DNA from: Nitrospinota bacterium
GTDB taxonomy: Bacteria; Nitrospinota_A; UBA7883; JACRLM01
Assembly (NCBI GenBank): GCA_015231995.1
Contig: JADGAO010000011.1
Location: 15,078 to 26,398 of the forward strand
DNA: 11,321 nucleotides
Reading direction: 5' to 3'
Shown in pieces: positions 1 to 6,791 of this stretch. Positions within the stretch are counted from its first letter, which is position 1. Each line of letters begins with the position of its first letter. The notes beneath the pieces are model-generated. The model made no database searches and had not been told where the DNA came from. It saw nothing but the letters and a program-made list of their open reading frames with translations. Made by a program: the position numbers and the translations under genes.

Positions 1-22
1 ACTGAAGGATCAATGTAGAATT

Positions 23-50
23 GAAGAATATTCTATTGAATAGATTCTTC
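23..50. repeat. Hairpin-forming inverted repeat downstream of selA
   Basis: Bases 23-33 pair with 38-50: GAAGAA with TTCTTC and TATTC with GAATA, around a TATT loop and with a two-base bulge (43-44). It lies about 87 bases past the selA stop. It could end the selA transcript, but reading leftward no U-run follows it, so it is recorded only as an inverted repeat. Confidence 0.45.
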
Positions 51-126
51 GCGTTGCTCAGAATGACAATGACGTGTATTCTTCGCGGAGTTACCCTGAG
101 TCCTACGAAGGGTTCGGAATGACAAT
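44..126. repeat. Two tandem diverged intergenic repeat units
   Basis: Unit one spans 44-70 and unit two 78-126. Both begin with ATTCTTCGCG (44-53 and 78-87) and end with GAATGACAAT (61-70 and 117-126). The second unit is longer and holds a small inverted repeat, ACCCT at 93-97 and AGGGT at 109-113. The layout resembles the short palindromic intergenic repeats ending in GAATGACA that I recall from many bacterial genomes. The region lies directly downstream of selA and I see no coding capacity in it. Confidence 0.6.
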
Positions 127-136
127 TCGATACCTG

Positions 137-1504
137 TCATTCTTCAAGCCACTCAAGCGTCTCCACCGTCCGCATGTCCAAACGGAATAGATCGTCTTTC
201 ACACGTCCAATCACCGGAATCCCGCGCCCGCGAAACCATTTTGCAAGACCGTCCGCGCTCATCTTCTTGTGGCGGATGGCGACGCTATAACTTGGCATGT
301 CCAGCTCCGGCATGGCTCCGCTACCTGCCTGGCATGTGTCTGCGATAACGGAAACCTCGGCCTCCTGACCGAACATGCGCGATATGATCCGCGCCGCTTC
401 TTCCGCAGTGGCTCGCACGTTGTCGAGGCTTCTGGCCAGTAGCCTCAACGTGGGAATGGAACGCGCCGCCTTCTCCGGGTTCAGATATAGCAGAAGAGTC
501 GCCTCCAGAGCGGCCAGTGTCATCTTGCAACAACGAAGGGCGCGTTTGAGATGGTTCTTCTTGATGAGCGTCACAAGGTCGCGCCGCCCTGCGATTATCC
601 CAGCTTGCGGCCCGCCCAACAGTTTGTCGCCGGAGACAGTGACCAGGTCAACGCCGCTTCTTAGCGTGTCGCCTATCGTCTGCTCGTACGGAAGGCCGAA
701 CCGCGTGATATCCGCAATCGCCCCCGAACCCAGATCAACCATGAACGGCAGGCCCTTTGAGCGAGCGAACTCCGCCAGCTCCGAATCTTTGGGTTGCGTG
801 GTGAACCCGATTATCCGGTAGTTGCTCGTGTGCGCCCGGAGGATAATCGCAACGTTCCCGCTGACGGCGTTTTCGTAATCGTAAAGATGCGTCCGGTTGG
901 TCGTCCCCACTTCGCGCAACACGCAACCGCTTTTCGCCATTATGTCCGGCAGGCGGAACGATCCGCCTATCTCGATAAGCTCGCCACGGGAGACGATGGC
1001 CTCTTTCCCGAACGCCAGCGTGTTGAGCGCGAGCAGGACAGCGGCGGCGTTGTTGTTGACGACCGTCGCCGATTCCGCGCCGGTCAGCTCGCATATCAAT
1101 CCTTCCACAAGATCGTCGCGGTCGCCCCTCGCTCCCTTCGCAAGGTCGTACTCGAGGTTGACGTTGGAGATAGCGGCGTTATGCGCGGCTCTGGCCGCCT
1201 CTTCGGAGATGATGGAGCGTCCCAGATTGGTGTGCGTAACAACGCCAGCGCAGTTTATGACTTTCATCAGTTTGGGCCGGGCCGATTCCGCAAGCTTCGC
1301 CGAAGCGAGCGCGATCCATTCCCCCTCACTGCCCGGGATAGGCGCGCTTTTGTCTTTGAGCAATAAACGCCGCGCCGAGTCTATTTCCCGGCGTATCGCG
1401 GAAACGACGCGGTCCCGCCCATACTCCGCCACTATTGTGGTGGATGACGAATGGCTTAGCAGGCTGTCCACGGATGGGAGTTTACGCAACGTTTCGTTTT
1501 CCAT
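137..1504 (-). CDS. selA: L-seryl-tRNA(Sec) selenium transferase (SelA)
   Basis: SelA is a cytosolic pyridoxal-phosphate enzyme that converts Ser-tRNA(Sec) to Sec-tRNA(Sec) using selenophosphate. The 455 residues are normal length for the bacterial family. The N-terminus carries the family-typical LRKLPSVDSLL stretch (residues 6-16), followed by NCAGVVTHTNLGR (84-96). The PLP-binding lysine is K294 in SGDKLLGGPQAG (291-302), close to its position in E. coli SelA. RALRCCKMTLAALEATL (321-337) and the C-terminal IGRVKDDLFRLDMRTV (432-447) are also typical. The gene begins 49 bases after the histidine kinase stop and has only a weak AAGG upstream, so it is probably read with the pilus genes. No selB, selD or tRNA(Sec) is visible. 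The gene implies selenoproteins elsewhere in the genome. Identification is near certain. Confidence 0.97.
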   Translation of the reverse strand: MENETLRKLPSVDSLLSHSSSTTIVAEYGRDRVVSAIRREIDSARRLLLKDKSAPIPGSEGEWIALASAKLAESARPKLMKVINCAGVVTHTNLGRSIISEEAARAAHNAAISNVNLEYDLAKGARGDRDDLVEGLICELTGAESATVVNNNAAAVLLALNTLAFGKEAIVSRGELIEIGGSFRLPDIMAKSGCVLREVGTTNRTHLYDYENAVSGNVAIILRAHTSNYRIIGFTTQPKDSELAEFARSKGLPFMVDLGSGAIADITRFGLPYEQTIGDTLRSGVDLVTVSGDKLLGGPQAGIIAGRRDLVTLIKKNHLKRALRCCKMTLAALEATLLLYLNPEKAARSIPTLRLLARSLDNVRATAEEAARIISRMFGQEAEVSVIADTCQAGSGAMPELDMPSYSVAIRHKKMSADGLAKWFRGRGIPVIGRVKDDLFRLDMRTVETLEWLEE

Positions 1505-1553
1505 TTCGGGGCGTTTACCTTTTATCAGCGTGGTTAAATGACAGCTCGCGCGA

Positions 1554-3266
1554 TTATGCGACCGGGGCCGCCGCTTGTTTTAAAGCCAGCGGGAGGCTGA
1601 CGATGAAACGTGTCCCTCTTCCCAGTACAGACCACGCCTCTATTTTTCCGCCGTGGCTTTCTATTATCTTGTGAGCCAGCGGAAGGCCAAGCCCGGTCCC
1701 GCCGCTTTTGGTCGTAAAGAAAGGTTCGAATATCCTGTCCAGGTTTTCAGGAGGAATCCCGCCTCCCGTATCCTCGATTATTATCCAGGCCATCGGCCTG
1801 CTGTCTTTAAGCGGCCCGTCCTTGCCGACCGAGATTATGAGAGTTCCCGAATCGCCCATGGCGTCTATGGCGTTGACGCACAGGTTCCAGATGGCCTGGC
1901 GGAACTGCCCATCGTCCGCCTCCACGAACACTTCCGGTTGCACAGCCATCCTGATGGTCATCTTGTCTTTCACCCTGGGGTCGGATTGAAGAAGCGTGAC
2001 CGTCTCCCGGATGATGTTGCCAGCGTCCAGCGTAAACGGCCTTAGCCGTGGGGGCGAGGTGTACAGAAGGAACTGTGTGATGATGCGGTTAAGCCTGTCG
2101 GTTTCCCTTGTGATGATGTTGATGAGCCTTTTACCGCTCTGATCCAGCAGAGGGTCGAGATCCGCGCTCAATATCTGTATCGAACCGCTCAACGAAGCGA
2201 GCGGGTTCCTGATCTCGTGCGCGATACCTGCGGCCATCCTGCCTATTGCGGCGAGCCGTTCGGCGTGGGCCACCTGCCGCTCCATGTTTTTTATCCCGGT
2301 GACGTCCTGAAAAACCGCTATCACCCCCTGTATCGCCCCGTCAACGGAGAGCTTGCTTATGGTCATGTTTATATCCACTCTGGTCCCGTCGCCCTTCATG
2401 TGGGACAGTTCCGCTTGTCCGGGTTGGTTATCGAGCGGCGGCGGATTTTCGAAAAACCGTCCCAATGCGCCCCGGTTGAAAATGTTCCATATCTTCTGCC
2501 TGCCGATCTCTTCAGCGCGGAGGCCCAGCATCTTCTCGGCGGCTGGGTTATGAGAAAGTATCGTTCCGTCCATGTCCATGGCCATGAATCCCGACCCCAT
2601 GTTCGACAGCACGTTCTCATGGAAAGCCTTGAGCAGTGTAAAATCCTGGTTTTTTTCGATGAGCCGCTGGTCCGTCTTGCGCAACAGCCCCGTCAGATAG
2701 CCGCTGAGGAAGGCCACCAGGTAAAAGGAGGTGATGTTCATGATGGCGGTGATGAGGACGAAGGCCGCCTCCGGGTTCTTGTAGGAGGGTGGAAAGACGT
2801 AGAACGGATGGATAATTCCCTGGAACTCCAGCCCAAGCATCACGGCGAAAAAGACGCTCGCTTCCGTGGCTATCACATAGGTGGCGGATTTGGACAGCGA
2901 GATGGCCGAGCCGATTATCACGAGTATGTAGAGGAACGGGAACGGGCTTTCCGCTCCGCCGGTGAAGTGGATGATGCCAGTCACCAGCAAGGCGTCGGTC
3001 ACGAGCTGGAAATAGGCGAACCTGAAAAGGTTTGTGGCGAACCGTGAGAAAACGGCGTAAGCGATGGAGAAAAGGTATGCGAAGGCCACAGGGATAAGCG
3101 GCAGATAGGCCTGGTTGAGCCTGCCGTAGCGGAACTGGAAAAACACCACCAGTCCCATGAAAAACGAGACGACCGCAAGACGCGCCGCAATCAGTATGAA
3201 AACACCCGGCGTAGGCGTGGCGACAGGACCATTGCGGCCCTGATGGATGTCCGTTTCGTCAGCCAT
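1554..3266 (-). CDS. PilS-like six-helix PAS sensor histidine kinase
   Basis: A membrane sensor kinase of 570 residues (numbered from this start). About six hydrophobic helices occupy roughly 20-195, including a conserved-looking HFTGGAESPFPFLYILVI segment (100-117) like those in PilS proteins. A PAS domain (about 217-325) follows, then the HisKA domain with H350 in AHEIRNPLAS and an HATPase domain with N465 (N box), EDTGGGI (498-504) and GGTGLGLPLAHKII (522-535). All catalytic motifs look intact. An ATG at 3296 would add ten residues but has no Shine-Dalgarno; the ATG at 3266 has AGGGA (3273-3277) six bases upstream, so I prefer it. It lies downstream of pilC, the usual place of pilS, yet no receiver regulator follows. 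In known systems PilS signals to the sigma-54 activator PilR to control pilin genes. The kinase call is firm; the PilS role is inferred from topology and context. Confidence 0.93.
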   Translation of the reverse strand: MADETDIHQGRNGPVATPTPGVFILIAARLAVVSFFMGLVVFFQFRYGRLNQAYLPLIPVAFAYLFSIAYAVFSRFATNLFRFAYFQLVTDALLVTGIIHFTGGAESPFPFLYILVIIGSAISLSKSATYVIATEASVFFAVMLGLEFQGIIHPFYVFPPSYKNPEAAFVLITAIMNITSFYLVAFLSGYLTGLLRKTDQRLIEKNQDFTLLKAFHENVLSNMGSGFMAMDMDGTILSHNPAAEKMLGLRAEEIGRQKIWNIFNRGALGRFFENPPPLDNQPGQAELSHMKGDGTRVDINMTISKLSVDGAIQGVIAVFQDVTGIKNMERQVAHAERLAAIGRMAAGIAHEIRNPLASLSGSIQILSADLDPLLDQSGKRLINIITRETDRLNRIITQFLLYTSPPRLRPFTLDAGNIIRETVTLLQSDPRVKDKMTIRMAVQPEVFVEADDGQFRQAIWNLCVNAIDAMGDSGTLIISVGKDGPLKDSRPMAWIIIEDTGGGIPPENLDRIFEPFFTTKSGGTGLGLPLAHKIIESHGGKIEAWSVLGRGTRFIVSLPLALKQAAAPVA

Positions 3267-3361
3267 TGGCGTTCCCTGCGCGGCGGAAGCGGCCATGCGC
3301 GGCGGAATTCGCCGTCACAGGCCGCAGACCGCCAGCCTTTTTCGGATGATGAAGGCCTGCT

Positions 3362-4555
3362 TTAGCCTACCGTGTCTCCCATCTTGAATATCGGCATGTA
3401 CATGGCGATAACCACGAAACCCACCACCACGCCGAGGAAGACCATGAGCATCGGCTCAAGCATGGACGTAAGCCCCTCGACGGCGGTATCCACCTCCTGA
3501 TCGTAGAAGTCGGCTATCTTGTTCATCATGGCGTCCAGCGCGCCGGTCTGCTCGCCGACCTCGATCATCTGCACGACCATCGAAGGAAAAACGCCCTGCT
3601 CCTTGAGCGGCTCCGCCAGGCCTTTACCCTGTTTGATGTCGTCTATTATGGAGAGCACGGCGCCCTCGATAACTTTCTGCCCGGCCGTTTTGGCGGTTAT
3701 GTTCAGCCCCTCGATTATCGGGACGCCCGACGCGATAAGAGTGCCCATCGTACGCGTGAACTTGGCCACGGCCACCTTCTGGATGAGCACGCCGAGAACG
3801 GGCAACCTGATGAAAATCCTGTCGGTGATGTCCAACCCTTTTTCCGTCTTCCGTATGTATATGAACGCCCCTATAAGGGCGGGCGGAGCCAGGAAAACTA
3901 TGTACCAATAACCGATGACGAAATCGGACGCGCTCAACACAACCGCCGTGGGCCATGGCAGAGCCGCCCCAGCGTCGCTGAACATCTTGCCGAACATCGG
4001 TATGACGAAAACCAGCAGGAATATGACCACCGCTATGGCCACCGTCAGGATTATCGCCGGATAGACCATGGCAGACTTGACCTTGCCCTTGAGGGCCATG
4101 GCTTTTTCCATGTAGTCCGCAAGGCGTTCGAGTATCTTGTCGAGAATACCGCCCACCTCGCCGGCCTCTATCATGTTCGTGAAAAGCTGGTCGAAAACCT
4201 TGGGATGCTTGCGGAGCGCGTCGGCGAACGTTTCGCCCGTCTCCACCTTGGCCTTTATGTCCAGAAGTATCCTGGAAAAACTCTTGTTGTCCACGGAAGT
4301 GCCCAGGATGTTAAGGCACTGCACCAGCGGCAGACCGGCGCTTATCATCGTAGCGAACTGGCGCGTGAATATGACGACGTCCTTGCTCGTCGGCCCGCTA
4401 TCGAACAGGGTGATGTCTTTGCCCTTGGCCTTTATGGAAACAACCTTCACCTTCTGCCTGGACAAAGCCGCCTTGGCCGCTTCGAGGTTATCGGCCTCTA
4501 TCTCCGCAATTTTGCTACCGAGCTTGGTCTCGAATTTATACTGAAAAACCGGCAT
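3362..4555 (-). CDS. pilC: Type IV pilus inner-membrane platform protein PilC
   Basis: This is the polytopic inner-membrane protein on which the pilus ATPases act (GspF/PilC family); 397 residues is the usual length. Two homologous T2SSF domains are visible: residues about 62-185, opening FTRQFATMISAGLPLVQCL, and about 265-387, opening FTRTMGTLIASGVPIIEGL. Three membrane helices lie near 165-187, 214-235 and 369-391, the last in the family-typical LEPMLMVFLGVVVGFVVIAMYMPIF ending. The N-terminal 50 residues form the small cytoplasmic lead-in seen in PilC proteins. The ATG has AAGGA about ten bases upstream. It follows the zinc-ribbon gene by 50 bases and precedes the kinase by 95, on the same strand, so it is probably part of one operon. 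GspF of a type II secretion system is the alternative, but the PilT-type ATPase next door favours pili. Confidence 0.95.
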   Translation of the reverse strand: MPVFQYKFETKLGSKIAEIEADNLEAAKAALSRQKVKVVSIKAKGKDITLFDSGPTSKDVVIFTRQFATMISAGLPLVQCLNILGTSVDNKSFSRILLDIKAKVETGETFADALRKHPKVFDQLFTNMIEAGEVGGILDKILERLADYMEKAMALKGKVKSAMVYPAIILTVAIAVVIFLLVFVIPMFGKMFSDAGAALPWPTAVVLSASDFVIGYWYIVFLAPPALIGAFIYIRKTEKGLDITDRIFIRLPVLGVLIQKVAVAKFTRTMGTLIASGVPIIEGLNITAKTAGQKVIEGAVLSIIDDIKQGKGLAEPLKEQGVFPSMVVQMIEVGEQTGALDAMMNKIADFYDQEVDTAVEGLTSMLEPMLMVFLGVVVGFVVIAMYMPIFKMGDTVG

Positions 4556-4605
4556 ATCCGCTGTTCCTTATCTAAAGTCTGGCTTTGATAATGGGAGTCT
4601 TAGAA

Positions 4606-5337
4606 TCAATCCTTGCCGGCGTCCGCAAGAGCTTTTAAAAACAGCCTGTAAAACACCTCGTTGTCCTTCATCGCTTTTCTCATTATAAGCTCAAAGTTGC
4701 CGAAATCCGCCTCGTTGACCACAATGTCCGCGCTACGGGAGAAAGCGACCATCCGGTCGAGCGTCTTGAAGTTTTTACCAGTCAAAACCACGAACATCTT
4801 CCGGCGGGTGTCCATGGTCATCGGCTCTATGGCCTTGAGTATCTCGTTGTCGCCCGGGTCTGCTCCGTTGAACCTCTCGTTTATAATGACCAGGTCGTAA
4901 AAGTTGAACTGAAGCTTCTTAAGCCCGTCATCGGGTGTCTTAACGGGCGTGACGATGAACTGCATCTTTTTCAGTATCGGCGTTATTCGGTCCAGGTTTT
5001 CCAGGTCGGCCACAAGCGCCCTCCTGCTCCCCTCCTCGACCAAAGCCTCCAGCTCGTCCTCCATCGCCTCGGCGAGGCTTGCCAGCGCATCCCCTTCCTT
5101 CATCGGAGCCTGCGGGATCGGGACATTCTGCGTCTCGTCCATCTTCATCGCCGACGGCGTGGTGTCCGGCACAGCCGCGCCCATCCCGGGCATCTCCAGC
5201 CCCGAATGATCCGCCTCCCTCGTCACGGAGATTGTATTTTTGCACGATGGACACGCGAACTTAAGCGTCCGGCCCACCGGCAGTTTCTCGTCCGGGACGT
5301 TTATAACCTTCTGGCAACTCTCGCATGTGACTTTCAT
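4606..5337 (-). CDS. Zinc-ribbon protein with degenerate receiver-like domain
   Basis: A 243-residue soluble protein without signal peptide or membrane helix. The N-terminus is a zinc ribbon of the MJ0042 type: C5-x2-C8 and C29-x2-C32 with GRTLKFACPSC between. A linker rich in Pro, Met and acidic residues follows (about 41-103). Residues about 106-222 read like a CheY-type receiver fold: ALVADLENLDR as strand 1, YDLVIINERF as strand 3, MFVVLTG as strand 4 and ADIVVNEADF as strand 5. The usual phospho-acceptor Asp appears to be N153, the conserved Lys appears to be N208 or E209, and the strand-1 acidic pair is reduced to D111, while T186 is kept. This suggests a non-phosphorylated adaptor. The gene starts seven bases past the ATPase stop with no clear Shine-Dalgarno, pointing to translational coupling. 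The receiver assignment is by eye; the role is unknown but probably pilus-related. Confidence 0.85.
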   Translation of the reverse strand: MKVTCESCQKVINVPDEKLPVGRTLKFACPSCKNTISVTREADHSGLEMPGMGAAVPDTTPSAMKMDETQNVPIPQAPMKEGDALASLAEAMEDELEALVEEGSRRALVADLENLDRITPILKKMQFIVTPVKTPDDGLKKLQFNFYDLVIINERFNGADPGDNEILKAIEPMTMDTRRKMFVVLTGKNFKTLDRMVAFSRSADIVVNEADFGNFELIMRKAMKDNEVFYRLFLKALADAGKD

Positions 5338-5343
5338 GTGTCG

Positions 5344-6534
5344 TTACCGCTTTTTCCTTTTCAGGCCCAACGTTTCCTTGTCGTAAACTTCGTCCATGCC
5401 CAACTCGTTAATGTCGGTCGTGGCCTGGCCGCGCTGGCTCTTGATAGTGTCGATATTGCGGCCAACAATAGGCTTCCGGGAGGCGTAACCCATCGCCGTG
5501 TCTTCGGTGATTAATCCGGCGGCGTATAGCTCCGTGATGCTCTTGTCGAACGTGCGCCAGCCGAACGGCTCGGACGCCGTTATGATGTCGTAGAAAGTTT
5601 TCCCTTCGGATTCGCCGTTGAGAATCGAGTCCTTAACCCGCAGGTTGGAGCCCATTATCTCGAACGCCGCCACCCTGCCCCCACCGGCCTTTGGCAACAA
5701 CCTTTGACAGACTATCCAGCGGATGGATTCCGCAAGGCGGATGCGGATAAGCTTCTCTTCTTCCAGGTCGAACATACCCACGATACGGTTGATGGTCTGC
5801 CCTGCGTCAACGGTGTGCAGGGTGCTCATGACCAGATGGCCGGTCTCTGCGGCGGACATGCCTATCTCCACTGTCTCGCGGTCGCGCATTTCGCCGACAA
5901 GCACAACTTTGGGAGCCTGGCGAAGCGCGGCGCGCAAGCCGCCTGCGAACGTGTCGAAATCCTTGCCCAGCTCCCGCTGGTTGAAAGTGGCTTTCTTGTG
6001 CGGGTGCATATACTCCACCGGGTCCTCCAGCGTCACCACATGGATGGACTTGTTCCGGTTTATCAGGTCGAGCATCGCGGCCAGAGAGGTCGTTTTACCC
6101 GATCCGGTGGCGCCAGTGACAAGAACGAGGCCGTTCTTTTCTTCCGCGATCTTGTTGAAAGTCGGCGGAAGCTTTAATTGTTCTATGGTGGGTATCTGGG
6201 TCTCCAGCTTCCTGAGCACAAGAGAGTATGTGTTGCGCTGGGAGAAGATGTTGACGCGGAACCTTGCCCGGTCGCCCACGAAATACGACGTGTCCGCAGA
6301 GCCGTTCTCGACCAGGTGTTTGGTGAGGCGGGCGTCGTTGCCGATGATGTTGAGCGCGATCATTTCCGTCTGGAACGGCGTGAGCTTCCAGAGCGGAGGA
6401 TTCATCGCAACGTCCACAAGTTGCCCGGAAGACTCCACCTGCAGAGCTTTGCCAACCGTCATGTTGAGGTCGGACACGTTACTGTGGCTGTCTAACATCC
6501 GCTCCAGAATATGATCCAGTTCGACCCTTCTCAT
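5344..6534 (-). CDS. pilT: PilT/PilU-type type IV pilus twitching ATPase
   Basis: A cytoplasmic hexameric ATPase of the PilT family, which powers pilus retraction; 396 residues fits. Motifs in order: Walker A GATGSGKTT (141-149), Asp box VVTLEDPVEYMHPH (166-179), Walker B region VVLVGEMRDRETVE (210-223) and His box TGHLVMSTLHT (231-241). An N-terminal PAS-like segment (about 1-115) includes DLNMTVGKALQVE. The C-terminal AIRNLIRE element of classical PilT is not visible; instead NLRVKDSILNGESEGKTFYDII (297-318) occupies this region, which is closer to PilU or to the RQAPKVVLVGEMRD subgroup. The protein ends in a basic LKRKKR. The ATG at 6534 has GGAG eight bases upstream and a TATAAT further up. 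It opens the pilus cluster. Which paralogue (PilT or PilU) it represents cannot be settled here. Confidence 0.9.
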   Translation of the reverse strand: MRRVELDHILERMLDSHSNVSDLNMTVGKALQVESSGQLVDVAMNPPLWKLTPFQTEMIALNIIGNDARLTKHLVENGSADTSYFVGDRARFRVNIFSQRNTYSLVLRKLETQIPTIEQLKLPPTFNKIAEEKNGLVLVTGATGSGKTTSLAAMLDLINRNKSIHVVTLEDPVEYMHPHKKATFNQRELGKDFDTFAGGLRAALRQAPKVVLVGEMRDRETVEIGMSAAETGHLVMSTLHTVDAGQTINRIVGMFDLEEEKLIRIRLAESIRWIVCQRLLPKAGGGRVAAFEIMGSNLRVKDSILNGESEGKTFYDIITASEPFGWRTFDKSITELYAAGLITEDTAMGYASRKPIVGRNIDTIKSQRGQATTDINELGMDEVYDKETLGLKRKKR

Positions 6535-6594
6535 CCAAAGCGCTCCATGAATATATCGGGGACACTAACCTAAACCGGACATAGCAACACGCCA

Positions 6595-6623
6595 ATTATA
6601 TAGCAACAGCTTGTTTTCACCAG
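6595..6623 (-). promoter_or_regulatory. Candidate promoter of the pilus operon
   Basis: On the minus strand a perfect TATAAT lies at 6600-6595, about 60 bases before the PilT-type ATG. The sequence 17 bases upstream (CTGGTG, 6623-6618) matches the -35 consensus poorly; TGGTGA one base closer is slightly better. TGC precedes an overlapping TATATA, so an extended -10 reading is possible. No sigma-54 element with correct GG-GC spacing was found. Confidence 0.35.
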
Positions 6624-6660
6624 AGAAAACTCATGTTTTAGGTAAAATTCGTTAAAGATG

Positions 6661-6699
6661 GGCTTCCGTCTCCGGCTGGGATTTGCAAACCCGGAAACC
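6661..6699 (-). terminator. Possible terminator hairpin after the acyl-CoA ligase
   Basis: Reading the minus strand, GGTTTCCG (6699-6692) can pair with CGGAAGCC (6668-6661), eight pairs including one G-U. The loop contains a self-complementary TTTGCAAA. A short T-rich stretch (CATCTTT) follows, then another (AATTTT). It lies about 93 bases past the ligase stop and before the pilus promoter. The long loop and weak U-tract make this uncertain. The rest of the 6535-6791 gap holds nothing else I can identify. Confidence 0.3.
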
Positions 6700-6791
6700 A
6701 AGGTTGAAAGCGGGATACTTCGCTATCGGTCAATAATTTATCTCTCCGAGAAGTTCCGCGCGAGATTTATAAAATCAAACGCCACTGCCCC

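Noticed and set aside
2217..3047. Long plus-strand open frame opposite the histidine kinase, and similar ones opposite pilT (5723-6514) and ilvD (9780-10529)
   Set aside because: The products show no recognisable motifs and lie opposite well-supported genes with strong family motifs; G+C-rich genes commonly leave such open antisense frames.
3301..3313. GGCG-GAATT-CGCC hairpin just before the histidine kinase as a terminator
   Set aside because: The stem is only four pairs with no U-run after it, and the genes on both sides appear to form one operon.
6580..6597. TTGGCGTGTTGC on the minus strand as a sigma-54 site before the pilus genes
   Set aside because: The GG and GC elements are only six bases apart instead of ten.
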